In this document: positions 35,460 through 44,738 of the stretch, piece by piece
How positions within the stretch are numbered: position 1 is the stretch's first letter
How the letters are laid out: each line of letters begins with the position of its first letter
Assembly (NCBI GenBank): GCA_965262785.1
Contig: OZ253559.1
Span: 1,798,001-1,862,000, forward strand
Length of the DNA stretch: 64,000 bases
Source: G965218495 sp965262785
GTDB taxonomy: Bacteria; Bacteroidota; Rhodothermia; Rhodothermales; Bin80
Direction: 5' to 3'
Position numbers and translations under genes: made by a program
The notes under the pieces: generated by a model
Databases searched by the model: none
Told to the model about the DNA's origin: nothing
What the model saw: only the letters and a program-made list of their open reading frames with translations

Positions 35460-36194
35460 ATGGCGAATCCGCTGGACGTTCTCGCAGTGGGGGCGCATCC
35501 TGACGACGTGGAGCTGGCAGCAGGCGGCACGTTATGCCTGTTGGCGCAGCGGGGCTACTTGGTGGGGGCGCTTGACCTTACAGAGGGCGAACTCGGCTCA
35601 CGTGGCACCGTAGCCTCGCGGCGTGTTGAGGCGCAGGCTGCCGCGGGAATTCTGGGGCTTGCGGCACGGGAGCAGTTGGGCTTGCCGGACGGCAACATTA
35701 TGGCCGACCCCAGCAGCCGCGAAAGGCTCATCCGAGTAATTCGGCGCCTGAGGCCACACATCGTGCTGACGCACCCGACCGATTGTCGCCATCCGGATCA
35801 TGCAGACGCGGCAAAGCTGGTCCTTAAGGCTTGTTTTTACAGCGGGCTGCGCAAAATCGACACCGGACAGGAGCCGTGGCGACCGCAGCACATCGTGCAC
35901 TTTGAAGAGGTTCTGCCGTTTAAGCCGACGATTGTGGTTGACGTGACGGACGCGTGGAAGCAGCGCACGCAGGCGGTCCAAGCATATGCGTCTCAGTTCT
36001 ATAACCCAGCGTATAACACGGACGAGCCCGATACCTTTGTTTCCAATCACGGCTTCTTTCAGTGGATCGAGGCGCGTGCCCGCACGCACGGCTTCGCCAT
36101 TGGGGCGACTTACGGCGAAGCCTTCCAGTTGGGCGTCCCTATTGGTACGGACGATTTGGTGCAGTTGCTGAAGCGGGAGAAAGCCTTTCGCTAG
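35460..36194 (+). CDS. bshB1: Bacillithiol biosynthesis deacetylase BshB1
   Basis: BshB1 deacetylates GlcNAc-malate, the second step of bacillithiol synthesis. From the ATG at 35460 (MANPLDVLAVGAHPDDVELA) the product is 244 residues. It shows the LmbE/PIG-L zinc motif AHPDD, the GELGSRGT segment and the HPTDCRHPDHADA histidine motif. The longer in-frame start at 35343 lies inside leuS and is rejected. The presence of brxA supports BshB1 over other LmbE-family roles. Confidence 0.93.
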   Translation: MANPLDVLAVGAHPDDVELAAGGTLCLLAQRGYLVGALDLTEGELGSRGTVASRRVEAQAAAGILGLAAREQLGLPDGNIMADPSSRERLIRVIRRLRPHIVLTHPTDCRHPDHADAAKLVLKACFYSGLRKIDTGQEPWRPQHIVHFEEVLPFKPTIVVDVTDAWKQRTQAVQAYASQFYNPAYNTDEPDTFVSNHGFFQWIEARARTHGFAIGATYGEAFQLGVPIGTDDLVQLLKREKAFR

Positions 36195-36241
36195 TGTGCC
36201 GCGCCAGCGGCGCTTGTTTGACCAGACATGGGCTGAGTGCC

Positions 36242-37783
36242 ATGGATCAGGATCTAGTTGCAATACAGCAGGCGCGGGACTTGGTTCGCAGCGCACGTGC
36301 CGCCAAGGAGCAGTACGTGTCGTACAATCAGAAGAAGGTGGACGCCATCGTTCAGGCTATGGCGGAAGCCGGCGAGCGGGCCTCTGAACACTTGGGGCGC
36401 CTGGCGCACGAAGAAACCGGCTTCGGGCGCCCGGAAAGCAAGAAGGTGAAGAACCTCTTCGCCACGAAGATGCTGCATGAGGCGCTGAAGGGCATGAAGA
36501 CCGTCGGCGTAATCAGCAAGACGGAAGACGGCAGCACCTGGGAGATCGCCATGCCGATGGGCGTGGTTGCGGCGCTCATACCATCCACCAATCCCACCTC
36601 TACCGCGCTTTATAAAGCAATCATTGCGGCCAAGGCGCGGTGCGGAATCGTCATGAGTCCCCACCCCAGGGCGGTGCGCTCCACAGCAGAGGCGCTCAAC
36701 GTGGTTGCGGATGCGGCCTATAAGGCGGGAGCTCCCAAGGGGCTGTTTGGATGCATGGGCACCTCAACACTGGCTGGCACCAACGCGCTACTGGAACACC
36801 CTGAAACGGATGTAATCCTGGCCACAGGCGGCGGCGCCATGGTGCGCGCTGCATATTCCAAAGGCAAACCAGCCTATGGCGTAGGTTCGGGAAATGTGCC
36901 CGTGTACGTGGACCGGTCGGCGGACATTGCCAAGGCAGCGCGCGACCTGCTCTTTGGGACGTCCTTTGACTGGGGGACGCTCTGTTCCACAGAGCGCTCG
37001 GTCGTAGCCGACTACCCCATCAAGGCGCGCCTGGTAGACGCTATGAAGCAGGAGGGCGCACACTTCTGCAGTGATGCTGAAAAGACCAAGCTACGTGCCG
37101 TCGTTGCTCAAAGGGGACGCCTGAACATTGAACAAGTGGGGCAGTCGCCGTGCAAGATCGCGTCTCTGGCGGGCTTTACTGTGCCCGAGGACACCAAGGC
37201 CCTCGTAGCCGAAGTCGACGGTGTCGGACAAGCTGAGCCGCTGTCGATGGAGACGCTGTCGCCGATCCTGTCATTCTATACCGCTGACGGGTGGCAGGCG
37301 GGGTGTGCCCGCTGCATTGAGGTACTGCACTTTGGTGGGATTGGGCACACGCTAGGCCTGCACTGCACGAGCGAAACGGTGATTGAAGCCTTCGGACTGC
37401 AGAAGCCAAGCATGCGTATCGTGGTCAACACGGTGGCGGCGCTCGGGTCGGTAGGCTATACCACGGGCTTGTTTCCTGCGATGACGCTCGGGCCAGGAAC
37501 CATCGGGGGATCCATCACCAGTGATAACATTTCCCCGATGCATCTGCTTAACATCAAGCGGCTCGCTTTTGAAACGAAGCCGATCCATGAGGTGGCAGCG
37601 GCTTCGAAGCCGAAGCAAGGCAAGAGCCGCATGGACGAAATTGAGGCGCACCTCCGAGCCAGGGCGGGCAACCCTCAGCACCGTCGGATGGCCACACGCC
37701 GCGCAGCCGGCCGGCCGAATCCAGGGACTGCGCCTCTGTCGGATTCCAGCATTGAGGCGTTGGTGCGCCAGCACCGCAAATAG
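36242..37783 (+). CDS. CoA-acylating aldehyde dehydrogenase with C-terminal linker-helix
   Basis: This NAD-dependent acylating aldehyde dehydrogenase (EutE/PduP/AdhE-N-like) converts an aldehyde plus CoA to acyl-CoA. The ATG at 36242 gives 513 residues. The catalytic Cys is in TSFDWGTLCSTERSVV. Cofactor-site segments AALIPSTNPTSTALYKAI and ILATGGGAMVRAAYSKGKPAYGVG are clear. After the catalytic domain (about residue 450) a basic, Pro/Gly-containing tail leads to a short amphipathic end (SDSSIEALVRQHRK). That tail resembles microcompartment encapsulation peptides, but no shell genes are in the window. The substrate (acetaldehyde, propionaldehyde, sulfoacetaldehyde or other) is unassigned. Confidence 0.88.
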   Translation: MDQDLVAIQQARDLVRSARAAKEQYVSYNQKKVDAIVQAMAEAGERASEHLGRLAHEETGFGRPESKKVKNLFATKMLHEALKGMKTVGVISKTEDGSTWEIAMPMGVVAALIPSTNPTSTALYKAIIAAKARCGIVMSPHPRAVRSTAEALNVVADAAYKAGAPKGLFGCMGTSTLAGTNALLEHPETDVILATGGGAMVRAAYSKGKPAYGVGSGNVPVYVDRSADIAKAARDLLFGTSFDWGTLCSTERSVVADYPIKARLVDAMKQEGAHFCSDAEKTKLRAVVAQRGRLNIEQVGQSPCKIASLAGFTVPEDTKALVAEVDGVGQAEPLSMETLSPILSFYTADGWQAGCARCIEVLHFGGIGHTLGLHCTSETVIEAFGLQKPSMRIVVNTVAALGSVGYTTGLFPAMTLGPGTIGGSITSDNISPMHLLNIKRLAFETKPIHEVAAASKPKQGKSRMDEIEAHLRARAGNPQHRRMATRRAAGRPNPGTAPLSDSSIEALVRQHRK

Positions 37784-37874
37784 CGCGCTCACCGCCGCGC
37801 TTAGCACTACTGATCGGCACATCGTATATTTGCAGTCCTCATCTGGCGAGAAGGCCTGCACAAATCGTTAGCGT

Positions 37875-38441
37875 ATGGCAAACACAACGAGCTTCCGAAA
37901 CGGCTTTGCCATGTTACTTGGGAAGGAGGTCTGGCAGATTGTCAAGTTTCAGCATGTAAAGCCGGGGAAGGGCGGCGCGTTCGTTCGTACAACACTCAGG
38001 CACGTCAAAACGGGGCGCGTGGTGGACAAAACGTTTCGTGCCGGTGAGAAGGTAGCCGAGGCGCGGGTGGAACGGCGCGAGCACCAGTTCCTGTACGAAG
38101 ACTCGCTGGGGCTCCACTTTATGAGCACGGAAAATTATGCGCAGTTTACGCTGCCCAAGGGCCGGGTTGGGCGTCGCGAGTACCTAAAGGAGGGCGGCAC
38201 GATTGATATCTTGATTCACGCGAACACGGATGAAGCGCTGTTGGCCGAATTGCCGCGCAGCGTTGAGCTCGAGGTGACGCGTTCCGACCCGGGCCTCAGG
38301 GGGGACACTGCCACGGGTGCTACCAAACCTGCGACGCTGGAAAGCGGCGCGGTGGTCAACGTGCCGCTTTTTGTCAACGAGGGTGACGTCATTCGGGTAA
38401 ACACCGACACGGGCGCCTATATCACGCGCGTCAGCTCTTAG
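37875..38441 (+). CDS. efp: Translation elongation factor P
   Basis: EF-P relieves ribosome stalling at polyproline. The 188-residue protein has the three-domain layout. The domain-I tip loop VKPGKGGAFVRT places Lys32 at the modification position. Domain III ends with GDVIRVNTDTGAYITRVSS, the family's C-terminal signature. No EpmA/EpmB or other modifying enzyme is in the window. accB follows after 6 bp, a common Bacteroidota arrangement. Confidence 0.97.
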   Translation: MANTTSFRNGFAMLLGKEVWQIVKFQHVKPGKGGAFVRTTLRHVKTGRVVDKTFRAGEKVAEARVERREHQFLYEDSLGLHFMSTENYAQFTLPKGRVGRREYLKEGGTIDILIHANTDEALLAELPRSVELEVTRSDPGLRGDTATGATKPATLESGAVVNVPLFVNEGDVIRVNTDTGAYITRVSS

Positions 38442-38447
38442 TAGCCC

Positions 38448-38975
38448 ATGTTCAGATTGGATCTTGCGCGCATTCGAGACCTGATCAAGGTCGCTACGGA
38501 GAGCGGTGCCGCGGAAGTGGAAATAGAGGAGAAAGGCGTACGTATTCTCGTGCGAAGCCAGTCGACGCCGGTCGTGTTGCAGGCGCCCTACATGTCACCG
38601 CTGCATCCGGGGTTGATGCCGCCAAGTATGCGGCAGCAGTCTGGCTACATGCCGCAGATCGTGACGCCCCAGCCGGACACATCACCTGTGGCGCCACCGG
38701 CAGCAGAAGCGCAGCCTGCGGAAGAATCCTCCGAGCCGAAAGGCACCGTGATTCGTGCGCCCATTGTGGGTACCTTTTTCCGGAGCCCTTCGCCCGATGC
38801 CGAGACGTTTGTGGAGGTGGGATCCACTGTCGCAGCCGGTGACACACTGTGTATCATTGAGGCCATGAAGAATATGAACGAGATCGAATGCGAAGTGGCC
38901 GGCACCATAAAGGAAATTCTGGTCCGGGATGCCGAACCGGTATCATACGACCAGCCTCTATTCGTTATCTCCTAG
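38448..38975 (+). CDS. accB: Biotin carboxyl carrier protein of acetyl-CoA carboxylase
   Basis: BCCP carries the biotin that shuttles CO2 to acetyl-CoA in fatty-acid synthesis. The 175-residue protein has an N-terminal helix region, a Pro/Ala/Glu linker (about residues 70-95) and a biotinyl domain with the biotin-attachment motif CIIEAMKNMNEIE. It lies between efp and accC, probably in one operon. Confidence 0.97.
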   Translation: MFRLDLARIRDLIKVATESGAAEVEIEEKGVRILVRSQSTPVVLQAPYMSPLHPGLMPPSMRQQSGYMPQIVTPQPDTSPVAPPAAEAQPAEESSEPKGTVIRAPIVGTFFRSPSPDAETFVEVGSTVAAGDTLCIIEAMKNMNEIECEVAGTIKEILVRDAEPVSYDQPLFVIS

Positions 38976-39041
38976 GGTGGCCACCTCCGCGGGACAGGTC
39001 GCCTGACTTCTCTTCCTGGCAGCTGTTTTCAGGCCAAATAC

Positions 39042-40385
39042 GTGACCAAAAAGGTCCTTATTGCCAACCGTGGCGAGATCGCCTTGCGCGTGATACGCAC
39101 ATGTCGTGAGTTGGGGCTGAAGACTGTAGCGGTGTACTCGAAGGCCGATAGTGACGCCCTCCATGTGCGCTTTGCCGACGAGGCTGTCTGCATAGGGCCT
39201 GCGCCCTCACGCGAGAGCTACCTACGCATTGACCGCATCATAGCCGCGGCTGAGGTTACGAGTGCTGACGCGATTCATCCAGGGTATGGCTTCCTGTCCG
39301 AAAGCGCGCTCTTCAGCGCCATTTGCGAAGACCACGGACTCATCTTCATTGGGCCTGCGCCAAAGACGATTGAGCTCATGGGAGACAAGAGCATAGCCAA
39401 GGACACGATGCAGTCCGCGGGGGTACCGGTCGTGCCAGGCTCCGAAGGTGTGGTAGCCACCCTGGATGAAGGCCTGCGAAGTGCAGCCTCTATCGGATAT
39501 CCGGTCATGATCAAGGCCAGCGCCGGCGGAGGTGGCCGCGGCATGCGGGCCGTGCAGGCGGAAGCGGAATTTAAACGTCATTTTCACTCTGCGCGCGCAG
39601 AGGCAAAGAGTGCCTTTGGCAATGAAGACGTTTACCTCGAAAAGCTGATTGAGAAGCCACGGCACGTCGAGGTCCAGATTATGGGCGACGGCCAGGGTAC
39701 GACCATGCATCTGGGAGAGCGCGAATGTTCCATCCAGCGACGTCACCAGAAGCTCCTGGAAGAGTCACCATCCCCCGTTGTTACAAAAGAGATGCGCGAG
39801 GAGATGGGCAAGGCGGCCGTGGCTGGGGCGCAGGCCGTGGACTACAGAGGGGCCGGGACGGTAGAGTTTCTCGTGGACGCCCACGGCAATTTCTACTTTA
39901 TGGAGATGAATACGCGCATCCAGGTTGAGCACCCGGTCACGGAAGAGGTGGCCGGAGTGGACATTGTCGCCATGCAGGTCGCAGTGGCCATGGGAGAGCG
40001 CCTGACCAATGATGCCGTATCGTTGCGGGGGCATGCGATAGAGTGCCGAATCAATGCGGAAGACCCGTTCAAAGACTTTCGGCCCGCTCCGGGATGCATC
40101 AAAGCCTTCAATGTGCCGGGGGGCCTAGGTGTTCGCGTAGACACGCACGTCTATGCGGGTTATACGATTCCTCCGTATTACGACTCGATGATCGCCAAGC
40201 TGATTGTGCGTGCGCCTTCTCGGCCGCAAGCAATCAGCAGGATGCTTCGTGCACTGGAAGAGTTTGTACTTGAGGGCGTGCCGACGACGATTCCGTTTCA
40301 TAAGCAACTGCTCCGCCATCCCGACTTTGAGCGAGGCAACTTTGACACGCACTTTGTGGACCACTTTGCGCTGATAGAAAGTTGA
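39042..40385 (+). CDS. accC: Biotin carboxylase of acetyl-CoA carboxylase
   Basis: This subunit carboxylates biotin on BCCP using ATP and bicarbonate. The 447-residue ATP-grasp enzyme has the N-terminal KVLIANRGEIALRVIR, the Gly-rich loop KASAGGGGRGMRAV, the RRHQKLLEESPSP motif and the EMNTRIQVEHPVTE active site. The start is GTG at 39042, 66 bp after accB. Confidence 0.97.
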   Translation: MTKKVLIANRGEIALRVIRTCRELGLKTVAVYSKADSDALHVRFADEAVCIGPAPSRESYLRIDRIIAAAEVTSADAIHPGYGFLSESALFSAICEDHGLIFIGPAPKTIELMGDKSIAKDTMQSAGVPVVPGSEGVVATLDEGLRSAASIGYPVMIKASAGGGGRGMRAVQAEAEFKRHFHSARAEAKSAFGNEDVYLEKLIEKPRHVEVQIMGDGQGTTMHLGERECSIQRRHQKLLEESPSPVVTKEMREEMGKAAVAGAQAVDYRGAGTVEFLVDAHGNFYFMEMNTRIQVEHPVTEEVAGVDIVAMQVAVAMGERLTNDAVSLRGHAIECRINAEDPFKDFRPAPGCIKAFNVPGGLGVRVDTHVYAGYTIPPYYDSMIAKLIVRAPSRPQAISRMLRALEEFVLEGVPTTIPFHKQLLRHPDFERGNFDTHFVDHFALIES

Positions 40386-40416
40386 ACGGCCCCTCATCAT
40401 TATAAATCTCAGGCTC

Positions 40417-40800
40417 ATGAAGTGTCCGGCGTCTCTTGGCTATACAAAAGACCACGAATGGGTGCGCGTAGCGGAAGACGGCCAGACAGCAACGGTCGGC
40501 ATCACCGACTTTGCCCAGGGAGAGCTTGGTGACATCGTCTTCGTTGAACTTGAGCCTGTTGAAGAGATCTTCGCCAAAGATGAGCCATTCGGCTCGGTGG
40601 AGGCGGTAAAGGCCGTGTCGGAGCTGTTCATGCCGGTTTCCGGGACTATTGTGGAGCACAACGAGTGCCTGGAAGACCACCCTGAGCTGGTAAACGTTGA
40701 TCCCTACGGAGAAGGCTGGATGATTAAGATTGTGCTTAGCGACACATCCGAGCTTGATGACCTGCTAACCGCGGAAGCGTATGCGGCCTTGGTGGGCTGA
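40417..40800 (+). CDS. gcvH: Glycine cleavage system H protein
   Basis: The H protein carries the lipoyl arm of the glycine cleavage complex. The 127-residue product has YTKDHEWV near the N-terminus and the lipoyl-lysine motif FGSVEAVKAVSELFMP, then NEGWMIKI-type C-terminal residues (GEGWMIKIVLSD). It is the normal size. The T, P and L genes are not in the window. Confidence 0.97.
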   Translation: MKCPASLGYTKDHEWVRVAEDGQTATVGITDFAQGELGDIVFVELEPVEEIFAKDEPFGSVEAVKAVSELFMPVSGTIVEHNECLEDHPELVNVDPYGEGWMIKIVLSDTSELDDLLTAEAYAALVG

Positions 40801-40808
40801 TCCGGCCT

Positions 40809-42377
40809 ATGGGTGAGCGCATCGCAATCCTGGATTTTGGGGCGCAGTACACGCAGCTGATCGCTCGCCGCGTAAGAGAAGCAGGTGTTTTTGCCGAAAT
40901 CTACCCCTGCACGATAGCAGCTGCCACTCTGCGCAGCATCGGGCCCGCGGGTGTGGTTCTTTCCGGGGGGCCGAATTCCATCTACGACGATGGTGCGCCG
41001 CAGCTTGACCCGGCTGTGCTGGCGCTGCGGCGCAGCGATGGATCCGCACTGCCAATTCTCGGCATCTGCTACGGACTGCAGGCTATGGCGCACCTAGAGG
41101 GTGGCACTGTAGCTGCGGCCAACCATCGGGAGTTCGGTCGCGCCGTCCTGCAGATCGACACGGCGGGTGATCTCCTCTCCGGCGTACCTGCCGGCTCGCA
41201 CGTGTGGATGAGCCACAGCGATGCTCTGATGGGGGTGCCACCGGGATATGAGGTGCTCGCGCATACGGCGAATGCGCCCATCGTCGCCGTGCGGCACAAA
41301 GGTTTACCTCACTATGGGGTGCAGTTCCATCCAGAGGTGGTGCACACTGATCATGGCCGGCTGATTCTGCAAAACTTTGCCTTGGGCATATGCGGATGCA
41401 GCGGAGACTGGTCACCAGCCTCGTTTGTGGAGGAAAAGGCAGCTGAACTGCAGCGCGTCGTGGGGGAGGAACATGTTATCCTGGGTCTCTCGGGTGGCGT
41501 GGATTCGTCGGTGGCAGCTCGCCTCTTGCATGAGGCCATCGGGGATCAGCTGACCTGCATCTTTGTCAATAACGGCTTGTTGCGCAAAGGCGAATGGGCA
41601 GGAGTGCAGGCAACCTTCCGTGACCACTTCAAGGTGCGACTTGAGGCGGTGGACGCATCCGCGCTGTTTTTGGAGCGGCTGGCAGGCGTGGTGGACCCTG
41701 AGCGCAAGCGTGTCATTATCGGCAACACATTTGTCGAGGTTTTTGAGCAAACGACTACGGCTATCGCCGGATCGCTTGGGCGCAAACCCAAGTTTTTGGC
41801 GCAGGGCACGCTGTACCCCGACGTCATCGAAAGCATTTCGCTCAGGGGCCCCAGCGCCACCATCAAGACGCACCACAACGTCGGCGGTTTGCCCGATGAG
41901 CACCAATTCACGATTCTGGAGCCTTTCAGGGAGCTGTTCAAGGATGAGGTTCGTACCATCGGACGGCACATGGGTCTCGATGAGCAGATCATTGGTCGGC
42001 ATCCCTTCCCGGGCCCCGGCTTAGCGGTTCGAGTATTGGGCGCGGTTGAGCCGCGCTCATTGAGCCTGCTCAGAGAGGCGGATGCCATCTTCATTGACGA
42101 GCTGCGCCGCCATGGCCTCTATGACAAGGTATGGCAAGCATTCGCAGTGCTACTGCCGGTACAGACCGTAGGAGTTATGGGCGATTTGCGGACATACGAG
42201 AATGTTTGTGCCCTGCGTGCGGTCACTAGCCAGGACGGCATGACGGCCGACTGGGCCCGCCTCCCTCACGAGTTTTTAAGCCACGTTTCCAGTCGCATCG
42301 TAAACGAAATTCGTGGCATCAACCGAGTGGCGTACGACATCAGCTCAAAGCCGCCCGCTACGATCGAATGGGAATGA
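40809..42377 (+). CDS. guaA: GMP synthase (glutamine-hydrolysing)
   Basis: GuaA converts XMP to GMP using glutamine and ATP. The 522-residue protein has an N-terminal class I glutaminase domain (nucleophile GICYGLQAM; His-Glu in QFHPEVVHT). The ATP pyrophosphatase domain follows with the P-loop LSGGVDSSVAA, then the C-terminal dimerisation domain ending NRVAYDISSKPPATIEWE. Its stop overlaps the start of the next gene. Confidence 0.98.
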   Translation: MGERIAILDFGAQYTQLIARRVREAGVFAEIYPCTIAAATLRSIGPAGVVLSGGPNSIYDDGAPQLDPAVLALRRSDGSALPILGICYGLQAMAHLEGGTVAAANHREFGRAVLQIDTAGDLLSGVPAGSHVWMSHSDALMGVPPGYEVLAHTANAPIVAVRHKGLPHYGVQFHPEVVHTDHGRLILQNFALGICGCSGDWSPASFVEEKAAELQRVVGEEHVILGLSGGVDSSVAARLLHEAIGDQLTCIFVNNGLLRKGEWAGVQATFRDHFKVRLEAVDASALFLERLAGVVDPERKRVIIGNTFVEVFEQTTTAIAGSLGRKPKFLAQGTLYPDVIESISLRGPSATIKTHHNVGGLPDEHQFTILEPFRELFKDEVRTIGRHMGLDEQIIGRHPFPGPGLAVRVLGAVEPRSLSLLREADAIFIDELRRHGLYDKVWQAFAVLLPVQTVGVMGDLRTYENVCALRAVTSQDGMTADWARLPHEFLSHVSSRIVNEIRGINRVAYDISSKPPATIEWE

Positions 42378-43777
42378 GCTATACGGCACGGCGTGGCTTA
42401 ATGCTGGCATGCGCACTGGTTGCGTGTGCCAGTGTGCTGTATGCGCAAACGCCTTCGGAGGAGCGCTTCACGGCTGCACTCGAAGCATTTGAGGCTGAAG
42501 CGTATGATCGGGCCTACGCAGAATTTGTAGCACTTTACAGGCAGGAGCCAGTCCATGACCATACGGCGGCTGCGCTTCTTATGGCGGGCAAGGCGCTGTA
42601 CCGCCGTGGACGCTACCAGGAGTCGATGGATCTGCTGGAGCAGTTTAGGGTGGCGTTGCCTAGAAGTAGGTACCTGGCTGAGGCGGAGCAGGTCATCGCC
42701 TACGCACGGTTGCGCCTGCGGCATGGCGAGGTGCGGGCCGGTGCGCTGCGCTTGGGGGTAGCGCTGCCCCTTAGTGTCACAGATCCCTCCACGACGCAGG
42801 CGCTCTTCAACGGGATCCACGTAGCCGTGGAACTGCATAACCAGAGGAGTGCCCGCCCCGTGCAAATCATATTTAGGGACACGCACGGATCGCGCAATGG
42901 GGCATACGATGCCGTGCGGGCACTCATTGGCCAGCGCGTTGACGCAATTATTGGGCCCTTGTACAGCGGAGATGTGAAGCGCGTGGCACCTGTTGTTGAT
43001 GAAGCCGGCGTGGCAATGGTTGCCCCGCTTGCGAACGCTGCAAATGTGACCGGCAACTGGCGTCATGTATTTCAAGTCAACCCGACGTTTGCAGAGCGGG
43101 GACGATTTATGGCACGCCAAGCCATACGGCGATTCGGCTATACGAGGCTGGGCATTGTCTCTGAGCCGAAGGTAGGGCGCAGTGAGGCAATGGCGCGAGG
43201 ATTTGAAGAGGAGGTCCTCGCACAGGGCGCAGAGGTAGCCTTTCACTTAAGGCTTGATTCTGAAAGGGACTGGGCGCGCATTCCAGAGCTCATGAGTCCA
43301 GATACGTTGACGAGCGTCGAAGCCGTGTACCTGCCGTTGCATCAGGCTAGCACGAATCAGGAGATTCGGGTGATTGAATCAGTCCTTACGCGCCTCGGGC
43401 GCGTGCAGGGTGCTCCGCACATACTGGGTACGGAATCCTGGGGCGATGTCTCCGTAGGCTCGTTTGCCAATCGGCTGAAAATCTCCTATGCAGATGTCTC
43501 TCATGTTCGGCGTATGAGGCCCGATGTCCGCGCCTTTCAGCGCCAATACCGGGTACTTGGTGTTTCCGGGTTGCCCGACCGTCTCGCTTACGTCGGATAT
43601 GATGTGGCATCTTTTTTGATAGGGCTTATGGATGTGGGGGAACCGCTGGTGGATGCAATCGGCCGCGGCACACCCTATGAGGGACTCGGAACGCGCATTC
43701 AGTTTGATAGCCAACGCCAGAACACAGCCATGTTTCTATTGCACCTTGATGGTCGGGGGAGCCGTCTTGCCAGGTAA
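42374..43777 (+). CDS. Periplasmic ligand-binding protein (LivJ/LpoA-type), secreted
   Basis: The ATG at 42374 overlaps the guaA stop (ATGA); an in-frame ATG at 42368 is also possible. About 467 residues: a signal peptide ending SVLYAQ, a TPR-like N-terminal region (residues about 30-115) with outer-membrane lipoprotein-style helices, then a Peripla_BP_6 domain (LRLGVALPLSV ... GPLYSGDVKRVAPVVDEAGVAMVAPLANA). This combination matches LppC/LpoA-type penicillin-binding protein activators, or amino-acid binding proteins. No ABC permease is adjacent, and bamD follows, which favours an envelope role. Confidence 0.8.
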   Translation: MSYTARRGLMLACALVACASVLYAQTPSEERFTAALEAFEAEAYDRAYAEFVALYRQEPVHDHTAAALLMAGKALYRRGRYQESMDLLEQFRVALPRSRYLAEAEQVIAYARLRLRHGEVRAGALRLGVALPLSVTDPSTTQALFNGIHVAVELHNQRSARPVQIIFRDTHGSRNGAYDAVRALIGQRVDAIIGPLYSGDVKRVAPVVDEAGVAMVAPLANAANVTGNWRHVFQVNPTFAERGRFMARQAIRRFGYTRLGIVSEPKVGRSEAMARGFEEEVLAQGAEVAFHLRLDSERDWARIPELMSPDTLTSVEAVYLPLHQASTNQEIRVIESVLTRLGRVQGAPHILGTESWGDVSVGSFANRLKISYADVSHVRRMRPDVRAFQRQYRVLGVSGLPDRLAYVGYDVASFLIGLMDVGEPLVDAIGRGTPYEGLGTRIQFDSQRQNTAMFLLHLDGRGSRLAR

Positions 43778-43823
43778 GGGGCATACAGGAACAGCGGCAT
43801 CAACCCAGAGTTAGCATCACTCA

Positions 43824-44648
43824 ATGGAACATTATCGTACGATGGCGCGAATTGGTGTTCTGATCCTCTTGTTTTGCATCGCGGGTTGCGCGGGCCAGGG
43901 TCGAATCAACTACCTCTCACCACAGGAGGCCTTTGATAAGGGAATGGTGGAGTATGAAAGGGGTCGCTATTCTCGGGCCGCCCAATACTTCCGGGGGGTG
44001 TTTGACTTTGGGCGTGACGTACCGATCGCTGCGGATGCACAGCTGATGCTTGCCCGGTCCTATCGTGGCAGCAAGGATTATCTGCTTGCAGGGGACGAGT
44101 ATTCGCGCTTCGGCGACCTCTATCGAACGGACCCGCGTGTCGCCGATGCCGAGTTTGAGCGGGCGATGGGCCACTTTGAGCAGTCGCCGAATTTTGAATT
44201 GGATCAGCGGCCTACCTTGCGAAGCATTGAGCAATTCAGCCTATTTATGCGTCGTTACCCACAGCATGACTCCATTCACGCTGCGGAGCGCCGAGTGGCG
44301 GAACTACGCGAAAAGCTGGCCTACAAGCAGTTTTTCAACGCGCAGCAGTACGAACGACGGGGGCTATTTGAAGCAGCCGGCCTGTCGTATGAGGTGGTTT
44401 TTAACCAGTATCCTGAAACGCCGTTGGCCGATGATGCCCTCTTGGGTGCCATGCGCAGTTATATCAGCTTTAGTGACCAGAGCATCGCGCAGCGGCAGGC
44501 TGAACGCTTGCAAAAAGCGATCGACAGCTACGAGCGGCTTGTACAGATTTTCCCTGATAGCGAGCTGATTGGCACAGCGGAGCCGATGTACCAGCGCGCG
44601 AACGCGCGTATTGGGGAGCTATCGGGTGGAGCACCGGGCCCTTCATGA
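43824..44648 (+). CDS. bamD: Outer membrane assembly lipoprotein BamD
   Basis: BamD is the essential lipoprotein partner of BamA in outer-membrane protein insertion. The 274-residue product has a lipoprotein signal (LLFCIAGC) and about five TPR-like repeats, including the opening YLSPQEAFDKGMVEYERGRY and the YPQHDSIHAAERRVAELREKLA segment typical of BamD. Length matches the family. Confidence 0.9.
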   Translation: MEHYRTMARIGVLILLFCIAGCAGQGRINYLSPQEAFDKGMVEYERGRYSRAAQYFRGVFDFGRDVPIAADAQLMLARSYRGSKDYLLAGDEYSRFGDLYRTDPRVADAEFERAMGHFEQSPNFELDQRPTLRSIEQFSLFMRRYPQHDSIHAAERRVAELREKLAYKQFFNAQQYERRGLFEAAGLSYEVVFNQYPETPLADDALLGAMRSYISFSDQSIAQRQAERLQKAIDSYERLVQIFPDSELIGTAEPMYQRANARIGELSGGAPGPS

Positions 44649-44738
44649 CCGCTGGGCTAGATGAGGACCTCGTAGCACAGTGTGCATGCGGGCGTGATAA
44701 AAGCCGGTGGCGACGGTGCGCGAAGGACGCTGCATCCC

